Below the pieces are notes generated by a model. The model ran no database searches. It saw only the letters and a list, made by a program, of their open reading frames with translations, and was not told the DNA's origin. Below, piece after piece: positions 19,951 through 27,178 of a stretch of 27,178 nt of DNA (positions within the stretch are counted from its first letter, which is position 1; each line of letters opens with the position of its first letter). The translations under genes and the position numbers were made by a program. The stretch is from a virus: positions 1-27,178 of the IMG/VR virus record IMGVR_UViG_3300036908_000040. One strand, given 5' to 3'.

Positions 19951-22113
19951 ATGAAAAGTACCGAACTCTCTCAAGCCCCAAGATTCATTATTGCTCAATA
20001 CGTAGCGTTAGAATCTGGAAAAATGAATAAAATACCATTACACCCTAAAACCTTAAAACCGCATGACGCGCAAGACCCCACAATACATATGACTTATGCC
20101 GCGGCGAGGACGCTGTTAACTCTCCTCGATGATTCCTATACTTTAGGCTTTGCGATCACAAGTCAAGACAACTATTTTTTTATCGACTTAGATAACTGCC
20201 TACAGCCTAACGGTCAGTGGACACCACTCGCATTAGATACCTGCCAACGGTTTGCAGGCGCATATGTGGAAATATCACAATCTAAACGCGGGTTACACAT
20301 AATCGGAAAATACGAAGGGCAGACCCCGGAACATACTTGTCGTGATAGCGCACGAGGGTTAGAGCTTTACACCTCAGGACGCTTTGTCGCTCTAACTGAA
20401 TACGGCGCGCAAGGTAACGCCGAGACTATACACACCCGGGCGTTGCATGATTACATAAAAACCTACGGCCTGTTAAAATCCCCCGGTGACAGCGACCGCG
20501 CAGAATGGACGACAGAATGCGCCTCCGGTATGACACCACCAGATAACGCCACGCTTATACATCAATTATTAAACGCTAAAAAATCAGCAAGTCAAATATT
20601 CTCAGACGAACAACAACACGCAACATTTAAAGACTTATTCGAAAATAACGAGGGAATACTTGCACAATTTTACCCGTCGGTATCGGGCGATGTATACGAC
20701 CGTAGCCGAGCGGATAGTTCAATAGCGTATCGGTTACATTACTGGTTAGGGGGGAATTGCGAGCGTGTGCAAGAAATTATGCAGTTATCGCAGCTAAAAC
20801 GCGACAAGTGGGAAAGAGAAGACTATTTACCCCGTACCATACTAAGCGCACGGGGGAAACAGACAATGAAAAATTACTTAAGTCCGCTCTCTCACAAGCA
20901 AAGCGACTTTACCGCACCTTGCTCTTTTAATCAACAAGCGTTGAATAAATTTTCTTATCCGAGAATTTCAAGTAATTCAAAAGTGCTAGATATTCCCGAA
21001 AATCTTCAATGCTTGCTTGATGCCTATGGTGTGACGGTGCGGTGGAATACTATGTCGCGCTTAAGAGAGATTGCTCTACCGGGCATAGCCCTTTTAAAAG
21101 AAGACGAACAAAACGCAACTCTGGCAATCCTTGAAGATATAGCGTTATTTAACGAGCTGCCCATAATCCGTATTGATAAAAATTTGGATACTATCGCGCA
21201 AAGAGACGCCTACCACCCCATTGTTGAAGGGTTAGCAAAAAACCCATGGGACGGCCTCCCACGACTTGAGCGGTTTATATCCACAGTTCACACCGAAAAC
21301 GATAAGCTATCTTATAAACTCATAAAACGCTGGCTAATATCAGCAATGGCCGCCGCGCATAGTGAGCGAGGTTTCGCGGCCTCAGGTGTGCTAGTGCTGT
21401 CAGGTGCACAAAACATAGGTAAAACAAGATTCATTAAATCGCTAGATCCCTTTGATTGCTGCGCCGTAAAAGAAGGCGCTATTTTAGACCCGTCAAATAA
21501 AGATAATATCTTAACATTAGCGTCACACTGGATAATTGAACTCGGCGAGCTAGACGCAACGTTTAGAAAAGCCGATATCGCACGTCTTAAAAGTCACTTA
21601 ACTAATACCATCGATATTGTGCGCGCGCCCTACGCTCGTAAAAATAGCTATCTTCCTAGACGCTCAGTGTATGCCGCCTCGGTTAATGATTCTAATTTTC
21701 TAATAGACGAAACCGGGAACCGGCGCTGGTGGACAATACCCACAACTCAAATTGATTTCATGCATGATATCGATATCGCACAAGTATGGGCGGAGGTATA
21801 CCACATATGGCAATCAGAAAGTCAAACGTGGCTCACCACCGAAGAATTCCAAGAACTTAACGACCTTAACGAACATCACACCCAACTCGACCCCTTTAGA
21901 GAAAAAGTTGAAGCGTATTTTGATTTTTCAGACGGGTATAAAGAGAGGGATACCGTGCTAATGACCGCGTCCGATGTGCTCACCTATATTGGATATACCA
22001 ACATTAGTAAAGGCCAAGCCACACGTATGGGCGCAATATTGATCAAAATGACCGGTTCTAAGAGCTATGACTGGCGTAGACGGTACGCATTGTTAAAGCG
22101 TGTGATGACTTGA
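19951..22113 (+). CDS. PrimPol-VapE primase-helicase
   Basis: 720 residues. The N-terminal ~170 residues are a PrimPol (archaeo-eukaryotic primase) domain: FFIDLDN (Asp79, Asp81) and SQSKRGLHIIG (His116). A primase C-terminal-like segment lies about 200-305. Residues about 340-720 are a VapE/D5-type SF3-like ATPase: NPWDGLPRLERF, Walker A SGAQNIGKT (Lys491), ELGELDA as Walker B (Glu530-Asp535), then RRSVYAASVN and ETGNRRWWTIP. It should prime and unwind at the phage origin, probably the iteron array just downstream. ATG follows the HTH gene by 12 bases. Last gene of the plus-strand operon, ended by a strong terminator. Confidence 0.9.
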   Translation: MKSTELSQAPRFIIAQYVALESGKMNKIPLHPKTLKPHDAQDPTIHMTYAAARTLLTLLDDSYTLGFAITSQDNYFFIDLDNCLQPNGQWTPLALDTCQRFAGAYVEISQSKRGLHIIGKYEGQTPEHTCRDSARGLELYTSGRFVALTEYGAQGNAETIHTRALHDYIKTYGLLKSPGDSDRAEWTTECASGMTPPDNATLIHQLLNAKKSASQIFSDEQQHATFKDLFENNEGILAQFYPSVSGDVYDRSRADSSIAYRLHYWLGGNCERVQEIMQLSQLKRDKWEREDYLPRTILSARGKQTMKNYLSPLSHKQSDFTAPCSFNQQALNKFSYPRISSNSKVLDIPENLQCLLDAYGVTVRWNTMSRLREIALPGIALLKEDEQNATLAILEDIALFNELPIIRIDKNLDTIAQRDAYHPIVEGLAKNPWDGLPRLERFISTVHTENDKLSYKLIKRWLISAMAAAHSERGFAASGVLVLSGAQNIGKTRFIKSLDPFDCCAVKEGAILDPSNKDNILTLASHWIIELGELDATFRKADIARLKSHLTNTIDIVRAPYARKNSYLPRRSVYAASVNDSNFLIDETGNRRWWTIPTTQIDFMHDIDIAQVWAEVYHIWQSESQTWLTTEEFQELNDLNEHHTQLDPFREKVEAYFDFSDGYKERDTVLMTASDVLTYIGYTNISKGQATRMGAILIKMTGSKSYDWRRRYALLKRVMT

Positions 22114-22134
22114 AACCGTAAAAACACATATACA

Positions 22135-22157
22135 GGGGGCTTCGGCTCCCTTTTTTT
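22135..22157 (+). terminator. Rho-independent terminator after primase-helicase
   Basis: GGGGGC (22135-22140), loop TTCG, GCTCCC (22145-22150), then seven T. Stem has one G-T wobble. A UUCG tetraloop and T tract make it strong. Confidence 0.92.
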
Positions 22158-22186
22158 ACGCCCAAAAATCACAGTATATAAGGCAA

Positions 22187-22495
22187 CCTCACACCTCAAA
22201 CCCATGCCTCACACCTCAAAAACATAGGTGTGTGGCAAAAAATCCACGCCCCGCCTACGTTTATCACACCTATCACACCTCACACACTTATTGTATATAA
22301 GAATAAATAGTAATAGTGGGCTGTACACAGTGCGTACAGGGAGCTGTATATACTGTGTACACGCAGCTCGTCCTCTCGGAAACGTAGGTGGAGGTGTGAT
22401 AGGTGTGAGGAAGCCTTATAGGACGTGGGTTATGTGCCTGTCACCTAGGTGTTTTGAGGTGTGAGGTAGACGTTTTGAGGTGTGAGGGTGTGAGG
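22187..22495. other. Iteron array with dyad symmetry, candidate replication origin
   Basis: No gene fits this 467-base gap. The 14-mer CCTCACACCTCAAA occurs twice on the plus strand (22187-22200, 22207-22220, 20 bases apart) and twice on the minus strand (22453-22466, 22474-22487, 21 apart). Related CACACCTATCACACCT and GGTGTGATAGGTGTGAGG units lie at 22265-22280 and 22393-22410, again inverted. A CCTACGTTT/AAACGTAGG pair is at 22254-22262 and 22380-22388. The centre is AT-rich (TTGTATATAAGAATAAATAG) and holds another inverted repeat. The order primase-helicase, terminator, iterons is typical of an origin. The binding protein is unknown. Confidence 0.65.
22323..22360. repeat. Central inverted repeat in the iteron array
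   Basis: Perfect 9-base arms GTACACAGT (22323-22331) and ACTGTGTAC (22352-22360) around GCGTACAGGGAGCTGTATAT, at the axis of the flanking inverted iterons. Confidence 0.7.
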
Positions 22496-22521
22496 ATTTC
22501 TGATCATTACGTATAAATTCT

Positions 22522-22550
22522 GTACCAGTCTATACCCCGTGTGATATACT
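22522..22550 (+). promoter_or_regulatory. Weak promoter before the methyltransferase
   Basis: -10 TATACT (22545-22550) with a poor -35 (GTACCA) at 17-base spacing. The next start is 31 bases on, with AT-rich leader and little ribosome site. Confidence 0.35.
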
Positions 22551-22580
22551 GTCAACACGTTAATAATAAAAAGAAAAAAC

Positions 22581-23780
22581 ATGGACATCGTTTTAAAAGA
22601 TATCAGCAAGTTAAAAGATTATGAGAAGAACGCCCGGGTGCATAGCCCGGAACAAATTAAACAGATCATGCACTCAGTCAGCATTTTTGGATTCAATGAT
22701 CCCATCGAAATATCAGAAAATAACGTGATTATAAGCGGTCATGCCCGTGTAGCCGCCGCCAAGGCTCTAGGTTTGACGCAAGTACCAACCATAGTACACA
22801 GCCACCTTAACGAAGAAAACCGCATAGCGTACACTCTAGCGGCAAATAAGATCGCGCTAGGAAGTAGCTGGGATGTGGATATTTTAAAAAATGAATTGGA
22901 GAGTCTAAAAGATATAGACTTTGATTTAAAGTTAACCGGATTTAACGATGATGAATTATCTAACCTATTTTTTGAAGAAGTTAACGGCCTCGTTGACGAC
23001 GATAGTTGCCCTGAGATACCCGAGGAAGCCGTTACCTGCCTGGGCGAAGTATGGACTCTGGGCAACCATAGGTTACTGTGTGGGGATTCTACCGTGGCGA
23101 CTGATGTTGAACGGTTGTTGAATGGCGAGTTACCTAATACTATGATTACCGACCCGCCGTATGGCGTTAAGCTTGACATGTCATGGCGCGACAAGGCAAA
23201 GAAAGACGGTGCTAAAAATAACAAAAACGTTATTCAGAATGACGACCGAGCCGACTGGTACGATGCATATGTTCTTTTTCCGGGAAATATTGCGTATGTG
23301 TGGCATGCCTCAAGGTTCACCGATGTGGTTATGGAAAACCTAAGAGACGCCGGGTTCGACGTAAAACAGCAAATTATTTGGAATAAAGGAAATTTTATTT
23401 TTGGAAGGTCAAACTATCATTGGAAACACGAACCTTGCTGGTACGCTGTTAAAAAAGGCGCGGTATCTAACTGGAAAGGCGACCGAAAACAAACGACCGT
23501 TTGGGACTGTGCGATTCCTAACAGGAATAATTCAGGCTCAAAAGACGATAAAACCGCACACCCAACACAAAAACCGGTCGAACTTTTCGAGCGTTCCATT
23601 GCGCACCATACAAACCCCGGTGAGTATGTGTATGACCCGTTTGCCGGCAGTGGCACAATTATGATAGCGGCTGAAAAAACACAACGACGCGCGCTAATGA
23701 TGGAGTTAGACCCAAAGTATGCGACTATGCTCATAAAAAGATATGAAATTTTTACAGGTAAAAAAGCTGTTAAGGGGTAA
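22581..23780 (+). CDS. ParB-like-domain DNA methyltransferase (N6-adenine/N4-cytosine)
   Basis: 399 residues. Residues about 1-95 form a ParB/Srx-like domain (LKDYEKNARVHSPEQI, VIISGHARVAAAKALGL), without the ParB HTH or dimer domain, so it should not read parS. From about 150 there is a methyltransferase with motif IV DPPYG (191-195) before motif I DPFAGSGT (352-359), the beta-type order. HPTQKPVELFERSI is the usual conserved block preceding motif I. It uses S-adenosylmethionine. No restriction partner is seen, so it probably protects phage DNA or marks the origin or packaging region. Four bases separate it from the terminase-like gene. Confidence 0.9.
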   Translation: MDIVLKDISKLKDYEKNARVHSPEQIKQIMHSVSIFGFNDPIEISENNVIISGHARVAAAKALGLTQVPTIVHSHLNEENRIAYTLAANKIALGSSWDVDILKNELESLKDIDFDLKLTGFNDDELSNLFFEEVNGLVDDDSCPEIPEEAVTCLGEVWTLGNHRLLCGDSTVATDVERLLNGELPNTMITDPPYGVKLDMSWRDKAKKDGAKNNKNVIQNDDRADWYDAYVLFPGNIAYVWHASRFTDVVMENLRDAGFDVKQQIIWNKGNFIFGRSNYHWKHEPCWYAVKKGAVSNWKGDRKQTTVWDCAIPNRNNSGSKDDKTAHPTQKPVELFERSIAHHTNPGEYVYDPFAGSGTIMIAAEKTQRRALMMELDPKYATMLIKRYEIFTGKKAVKG

Positions 23781-23783
23781 ATT

Positions 23784-24215
23784 ATGGCTGAGGAAATTAA
23801 AAAAACATTACGAGGACGTCCGCTCGCATTCATATTAACCCAGGAAATGCTTGACGAAATCCAAAAGCTGTCATCTTGTGGATTGAATCAGAGACAAATT
23901 CGGGACTACTATGGGATAGCTCATACTACGTGGCAAACTAAACGCCGACGTTTTCCTGAAATTTTAGAATATTTTAATAAAGGGAAATCAAAAGGCACGG
24001 CGTTTGTTGCCAATAAACTTATGGAGCTAGTAAAAAAAGGCCATTTTAACGCTATCCGGTTTTATCTTGAAACCGTCGGAGAATTCGGCACCGCGGCCGA
24101 TGACGAAGAAAACGAAGAAAAAAAACCGGTATCCGCACTAACTATAACAGTGACAGACCCTATTGAAGCGGCTAAGATATACCAAGAAATTATGAAAGGG
24201 ACGATGAAATCATGA
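23784..24215 (+). CDS. HTH protein, terminase small subunit-like
   Basis: 143 residues. An N-terminal HTH (CGLNQRQIRDYYGIAHTTW) follows a short basic start. Then come FNKGKSKGTAFVANKLMEL and GHFNAIRFYLETVGEFG, a block shared by small terminases and related phage DNA-binding proteins. The C-terminal region is acidic (DDEENEEKK), then PIEAAKIYQEIM, as in small terminases. A small terminase selects packaging sites for the large subunit, which is not in this window. A fibre gene, not a large terminase, comes next, so the call is cautious. Its stop overlaps the next ATG (ATGA). Confidence 0.6.
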   Translation: MAEEIKKTLRGRPLAFILTQEMLDEIQKLSSCGLNQRQIRDYYGIAHTTWQTKRRRFPEILEYFNKGKSKGTAFVANKLMELVKKGHFNAIRFYLETVGEFGTAADDEENEEKKPVSALTITVTDPIEAAKIYQEIMKGTMKS

Positions 24216-24397
24216 GTTCAACAGTTACGGCCAGCAACGGCAAGGCACTACCCCTCGATGATTTACCGCTAACACTAACCTTTGACGGCGCATTTATCGA
24301 AACCATAACCACGATATACGACGGTATTACCTACGTACAAACATACACAAACGACGGTACAAATATTACCGGGATATCGCCCTTTATCGACCAATAA
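24212..24397 (+). CDS. Small beta-rich phage protein, unknown function
   Basis: 61 residues: SSTVTASNGKALPLDDLPL, TLTFDGAFIETITTIYDG and YVQTYTNDGTNITGISPF. Likely one small beta barrel. Similar short proteins (LDELP-TLTY-ETI-YVQT pattern) occur beside fibre genes in other phages; a fibre-related or virion-decoration role is possible but not shown. ATG overlaps the terminase-like gene's stop (ATGA). The 23 bases before the fibre gene hold no clear ribosome site. Confidence 0.55.
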   Translation: MSSTVTASNGKALPLDDLPLTLTFDGAFIETITTIYDGITYVQTYTNDGTNITGISPFIDQ

Positions 24398-24420
24398 CAT
24401 CATAACAAACGGACTTAAAC

Positions 24421-27178
24421 ATGAGTGTATCACCCGCAGAGTTTATTAAATGGCTGTATGTTTTTGATGTTCCTTTTGGTGGGGGAGGTGGTGGGGGTGT
24501 GACCGCGTCACAAGTCCAACAAGGCATTTTTAATAATGCCACCTCAGTTACCTATCTTGCTGATAATTACACGGTGCTATTAAACCCGGCGGTATCCACG
24601 TTAACGGATGGTTTAATTGTTACATTCACTGCGCCTGGCACTAATACGACCTCAGCACCTACGTTAAAAGTTAACGCACTCGCTCCGGTATTAATGGATT
24701 TAGCAGGCGCAGCAGTAGCGCCGGGCGATATACAGTCGGGCACGACATACATTACGGTATATAACGCGGTTGCGGGAACATTCGCTTTAACAAATCCGTC
24801 CTTTTCAGCGGCTAACACGTTTTTAGTACAATCTAATTTATACAACTTTGCAATTGACGCGGGCGCGGCCAATGCCTATGTGGCTACAATAAACCCTGCA
24901 CCTCCGGCTATTTTTGGAGCGTTGGGTGTTATCTTGCAAATTGGTAGTGGTCACGCAAACACAGGCGCGTCTACTCTTACGTTAAACTCAATAAGTTATC
25001 CGATAGTTTCCGCGTCCGGTCATGCGTTAGTTGGTGGCGAGATAATATCAAGCGGTTTAAGTTACTTTTTATATTCTGGCGTTTTTGATGCTTTTGTATT
25101 AATTAACGCGGTTCCTAATATGCTTGCGCCGTTTGTACTGTTAAGTAACGAGGCCGCATTATACCCTAATAGTTTTTCACTCGGTTCACTGGCAACCGGG
25201 TTATTAAAACAATCCGTTTCAGGCGGCGTTGCGACACTAGCAAACGCGGTTAATGGAACGGATTACTGGATGCCGGGCGACGTTATCGTCCTGCCTGGAT
25301 TACCTACAGACCCAGCGGATGCCGCGAGCAAAGCTTATGTGGATTCGGCGGTTGCAGGATTAGCCCCTGCACCTCCTTGTTACGCGTCAAGCACTACCAA
25401 TTTGACGGGTTACACGTATGTTAATGGCGCGGCGGGTGTTGGTGCTACCTTAACCGCCGGGAGTAATGGCGCGTTTACAACAGACGGCACTACGCCGCCG
25501 GTAAACTCTGCGATATTGTATAAAGACGATACAGACGGTGCGGGCGCGTATAACGGTATTTATATTCTAACGACAGCGGGGACGGTAGGCACGCCCGCGA
25601 TTTTAACACGTGCAACGTACTACGATACGCCTACAGAAATAAACACGACAGGGTTAATACCCGTTACAAACGGCACGGTTTGGGGTGGTACATTGTGGCT
25701 AAACTTAACGCCCGTTACGACCATTGGAACCGACCCTGTAACATATTCACAATTTGGTAAATTTTCAGGGATTTTACCTTTGTCGCAAGGGGGAACCGAA
25801 GCCAATTTAACCGCAAGTCTTGGTGGCATTTTTTATAGTACGGCAAGCAAGGGTGCTATTTTAAGCGGCCCCGCAACAGCGCAACAAATGCTCATGTCGG
25901 GCTCTAGTGACGCGCCGTTTTGGAGTACTACCGTGTGGCCGGTTACGTCCACTATTAACCAGCTTTTATATAGCTCTGCGAATAATGTAATATCCGGGTT
26001 AGCAACCGCCAACAGCGGCGTCTTAATCACTAGCGCGGGCGGCGTGCCGTCAATTGCTCAAACATTACCTGCAATTGTTCAAGGCAACATTACTGCACTC
26101 GGAACAATCGCAAGCGGCGTTTGGAATGGCACAGGCATTGGGGTTGCCTACGGCGGCACGGGGTTAACGAGCACAACGATTAATCAAATTTTATTTAGCT
26201 CGGCGAACAACGTAATTACGGGAATGGCAACGGCTAACAACGGCATCTTGATTACTAGCGCCGGTGGCATTCCTTCGATTGGTTCCACATTACCTGCCGC
26301 GGTTCAAGGCAACATTACCGCACTGGGGACAATTGCGACAGGCGTTTGGAACGGCACAGGTATCGGGGTTGCCTACGGCGGCACGGGCTTAACAAGTACA
26401 ACGATTAATCAACTGCTTTATAGCTCTGCCAATAATACAATCGCCGGACTCGCTACAGCCAATAGTAGTATTTTAAGCACGAGCGTGGCCGGCGTGCCTA
26501 CCTGGACGCAAGCGTTACCTACCGCGGTACAAGTCGCAGTTGCTTCCTTAAACTCAGGAACCACGGCGTCTGCTACCACTTTCTGGCGGGGGGATGGCGT
26601 GTGGGCGACACCCGTAAACACCGGAACGGTTAACTCAGGGTTAATTAACCAAGTTGCGTATTACGCAGCCGCGGGAACTACACTATCGGGGTTAGCAACT
26701 GCTAACAATGGCGTACTGATTACTAGCGCCGGTGGCATTCCTTCGATTAGTTCAACATTACCTGCCGCGGTTCAAGGCAATATTACTGCACTCGGTACAA
26801 TCGCAACGGGCGTATGGAACGGCACAGGTATTGGGGTTCCCTACGGCGGCACAGGCTTAACGGCCACGGTTGCAAATCAACTATTGTACAGCTCTGCGAC
26901 CAACACGATTGCAGGGTTAGCAACCGCTAACAACGGCGTCCTAGTCACTAGCGCCGGTGGTGTGCCTTCAATTAGTTCAACATTACCTGCCGCGGTTCAA
27001 GGCAACATTACTGCACTCGGTACAATCGCGACAGGCGTATGGAACGGCACAGGTATTGGGGTTCCCTACGGCGGCACAGGCTTAACGGCCACGGTTGCAA
27101 ATCAACTATTGTACAGCTCTGCGACCAACACGATTGCAGGGTTAGCAACCGCTAACAACGGCGTCCTAGTCACTAGCG
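24421..27178 (+). CDS. Long tail fibre protein with tandem repeats (3' end outside window)
   Basis: At least 919 residues with no stop before the window ends. The N-terminus MSVSPAEFIKWLYVFDVPF is followed by a seven-Gly run and VTASQVQQGIFN, an attachment domain plus hinge. Beta-rich modules follow, then GLPTDPADAASKAYVDSAV, a well-known segment of phage fibres, and a module with LYKDDTDGAGAYNGIYIL. From about 25951 comes a 75-residue repeat: NQLLYSSANN, GLATANNGVLITSAGG, then TLPAAVQGNITALG, TGVWNGTGIG, YGGTGL. Such repeats build a long trimeric shaft; the receptor tip lies beyond the window. A second fibre gene besides 6282-7049 is present, so this phage may use two. Confidence 0.8.
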   Translation, partial: MSVSPAEFIKWLYVFDVPFGGGGGGGVTASQVQQGIFNNATSVTYLADNYTVLLNPAVSTLTDGLIVTFTAPGTNTTSAPTLKVNALAPVLMDLAGAAVAPGDIQSGTTYITVYNAVAGTFALTNPSFSAANTFLVQSNLYNFAIDAGAANAYVATINPAPPAIFGALGVILQIGSGHANTGASTLTLNSISYPIVSASGHALVGGEIISSGLSYFLYSGVFDAFVLINAVPNMLAPFVLLSNEAALYPNSFSLGSLATGLLKQSVSGGVATLANAVNGTDYWMPGDVIVLPGLPTDPADAASKAYVDSAVAGLAPAPPCYASSTTNLTGYTYVNGAAGVGATLTAGSNGAFTTDGTTPPVNSAILYKDDTDGAGAYNGIYILTTAGTVGTPAILTRATYYDTPTEINTTGLIPVTNGTVWGGTLWLNLTPVTTIGTDPVTYSQFGKFSGILPLSQGGTEANLTASLGGIFYSTASKGAILSGPATAQQMLMSGSSDAPFWSTTVWPVTSTINQLLYSSANNVISGLATANSGVLITSAGGVPSIAQTLPAIVQGNITALGTIASGVWNGTGIGVAYGGTGLTSTTINQILFSSANNVITGMATANNGILITSAGGIPSIGSTLPAAVQGNITALGTIATGVWNGTGIGVAYGGTGLTSTTINQLLYSSANNTIAGLATANSSILSTSVAGVPTWTQALPTAVQVAVASLNSGTTASATTFWRGDGVWATPVNTGTVNSGLINQVAYYAAAGTTLSGLATANNGVLITSAGGIPSISSTLPAAVQGNITALGTIATGVWNGTGIGVPYGGTGLTATVANQLLYSSATNTIAGLATANNGVLVTSAGGVPSISSTLPAAVQGNITALGTIATGVWNGTGIGVPYGGTGLTATVANQLLYSSATNTIAGLATANNGVLVTS
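25951..27178 (+). repeat. 225-base tandem repeats in the tail fibre gene
   Basis: Units start near 25951, 26176, 26401, then, after a ~240-base diverged stretch, near 26866 and 27091. Each is 225 bases (75 codons). The last, incomplete unit (27091 to the end) is identical to the one before it over all visible bases; earlier ones are more diverged. The array is open at the window end. Confidence 0.9.

Noticed and set aside
22228-22464. 78-residue reading frame across the iteron array
   Set aside because: Its residues mirror the repeats (HLSHLTHL), it has no ribosome site, and it lies in the noncoding, dyad-symmetric array.
22187-22495. CRISPR array
   Set aside because: Repeats are 14 bases, occur in both orientations, have no uniform 30-base spacers and no cas genes nearby.

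Overview
The window is a stretch of a tailed double-stranded DNA bacteriophage (Caudoviricetes) with a contractile, myovirus-type tail. The contractile tail is inferred from a gp25-like wedge, a baseplate J protein, a gp27-like hub, a Gp138-type spike and a Pam3-type plug in order. Both ends lie inside genes: the tape measure on the left and a repetitive tail fibre on the right. No integrase, portal, capsid or large terminase gene is visible, so a substantial part of the genome is missing. A Gram-negative, non-enterobacterial host that uses a chromosomal ParABS system is plausible from the chromosomal-type parS sites, but the host is not proven.

Layout. (1) 1-7049, plus strand: tape measure, Dit-like protein, baseplate plug, hub, spike, wedge, baseplate J, DUF2612-type protein and a fibre-like protein. 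Most genes are joined by ATGA overlaps, so this is one translationally coupled operon. (2) 7084-7718, plus strand: lysis, with a GH108 muramidase and a 50-residue membrane protein starting at TTG. (3) 7739-9411, minus strand: a secreted cysteine-hydrolase-like cargo gene, more AT-rich than its neighbours in its distal half. (4) 9633-11617, minus strand: very small genes, most of them related proteins with a charged N-terminal helix and one C-terminal membrane segment. (5) 11680-17300, minus strand: replication and recombination, with family A DNA polymerase, Enc34-like SSB, DUF3310, a short Cys-rich protein, a DUF2800 RecB-like nuclease and a conserved phage protein of unknown role. (6) 17378-22113, plus strand, divergently transcribed: SF2 helicase, VRR-NUC nuclease, two small proteins (one HTH) and a PrimPol-VapE primase-helicase, closed by a strong terminator. 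(7) 22158-22580: noncoding iteron array with dyad symmetry, a candidate replication origin. (8) 22581-27178, plus strand: ParB-like-domain adenine/cytosine methyltransferase, HTH protein resembling a small terminase, a small protein and the long tail fibre.

The strongest unexplained signal is four exact copies of the perfect palindrome ATGTTTCACGTGAAACAT, all in intergenic gaps. They sit at 7050, 7721, 13955 and 13985. The inner 16 bases are the canonical chromosomal parS site, yet no HTH-bearing ParB or ParA is encoded here. With an iteron-type origin next to a primase-helicase, this suggests a phage, possibly a phage-plasmid, that recruits the host's ParB. The alternative is that the sites are scattered silencing sites bound by ParB or by a phage regulator.

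Regulation is also visible. Two near-consensus sigma70 promoters, before the SSB-polymerase operon and before the small membrane protein operon, share an ATCTTG-N10-CAAGAT operator lying between -35 and -10. The two replication operons diverge from overlapping TTGACA promoters at 17318-17360.
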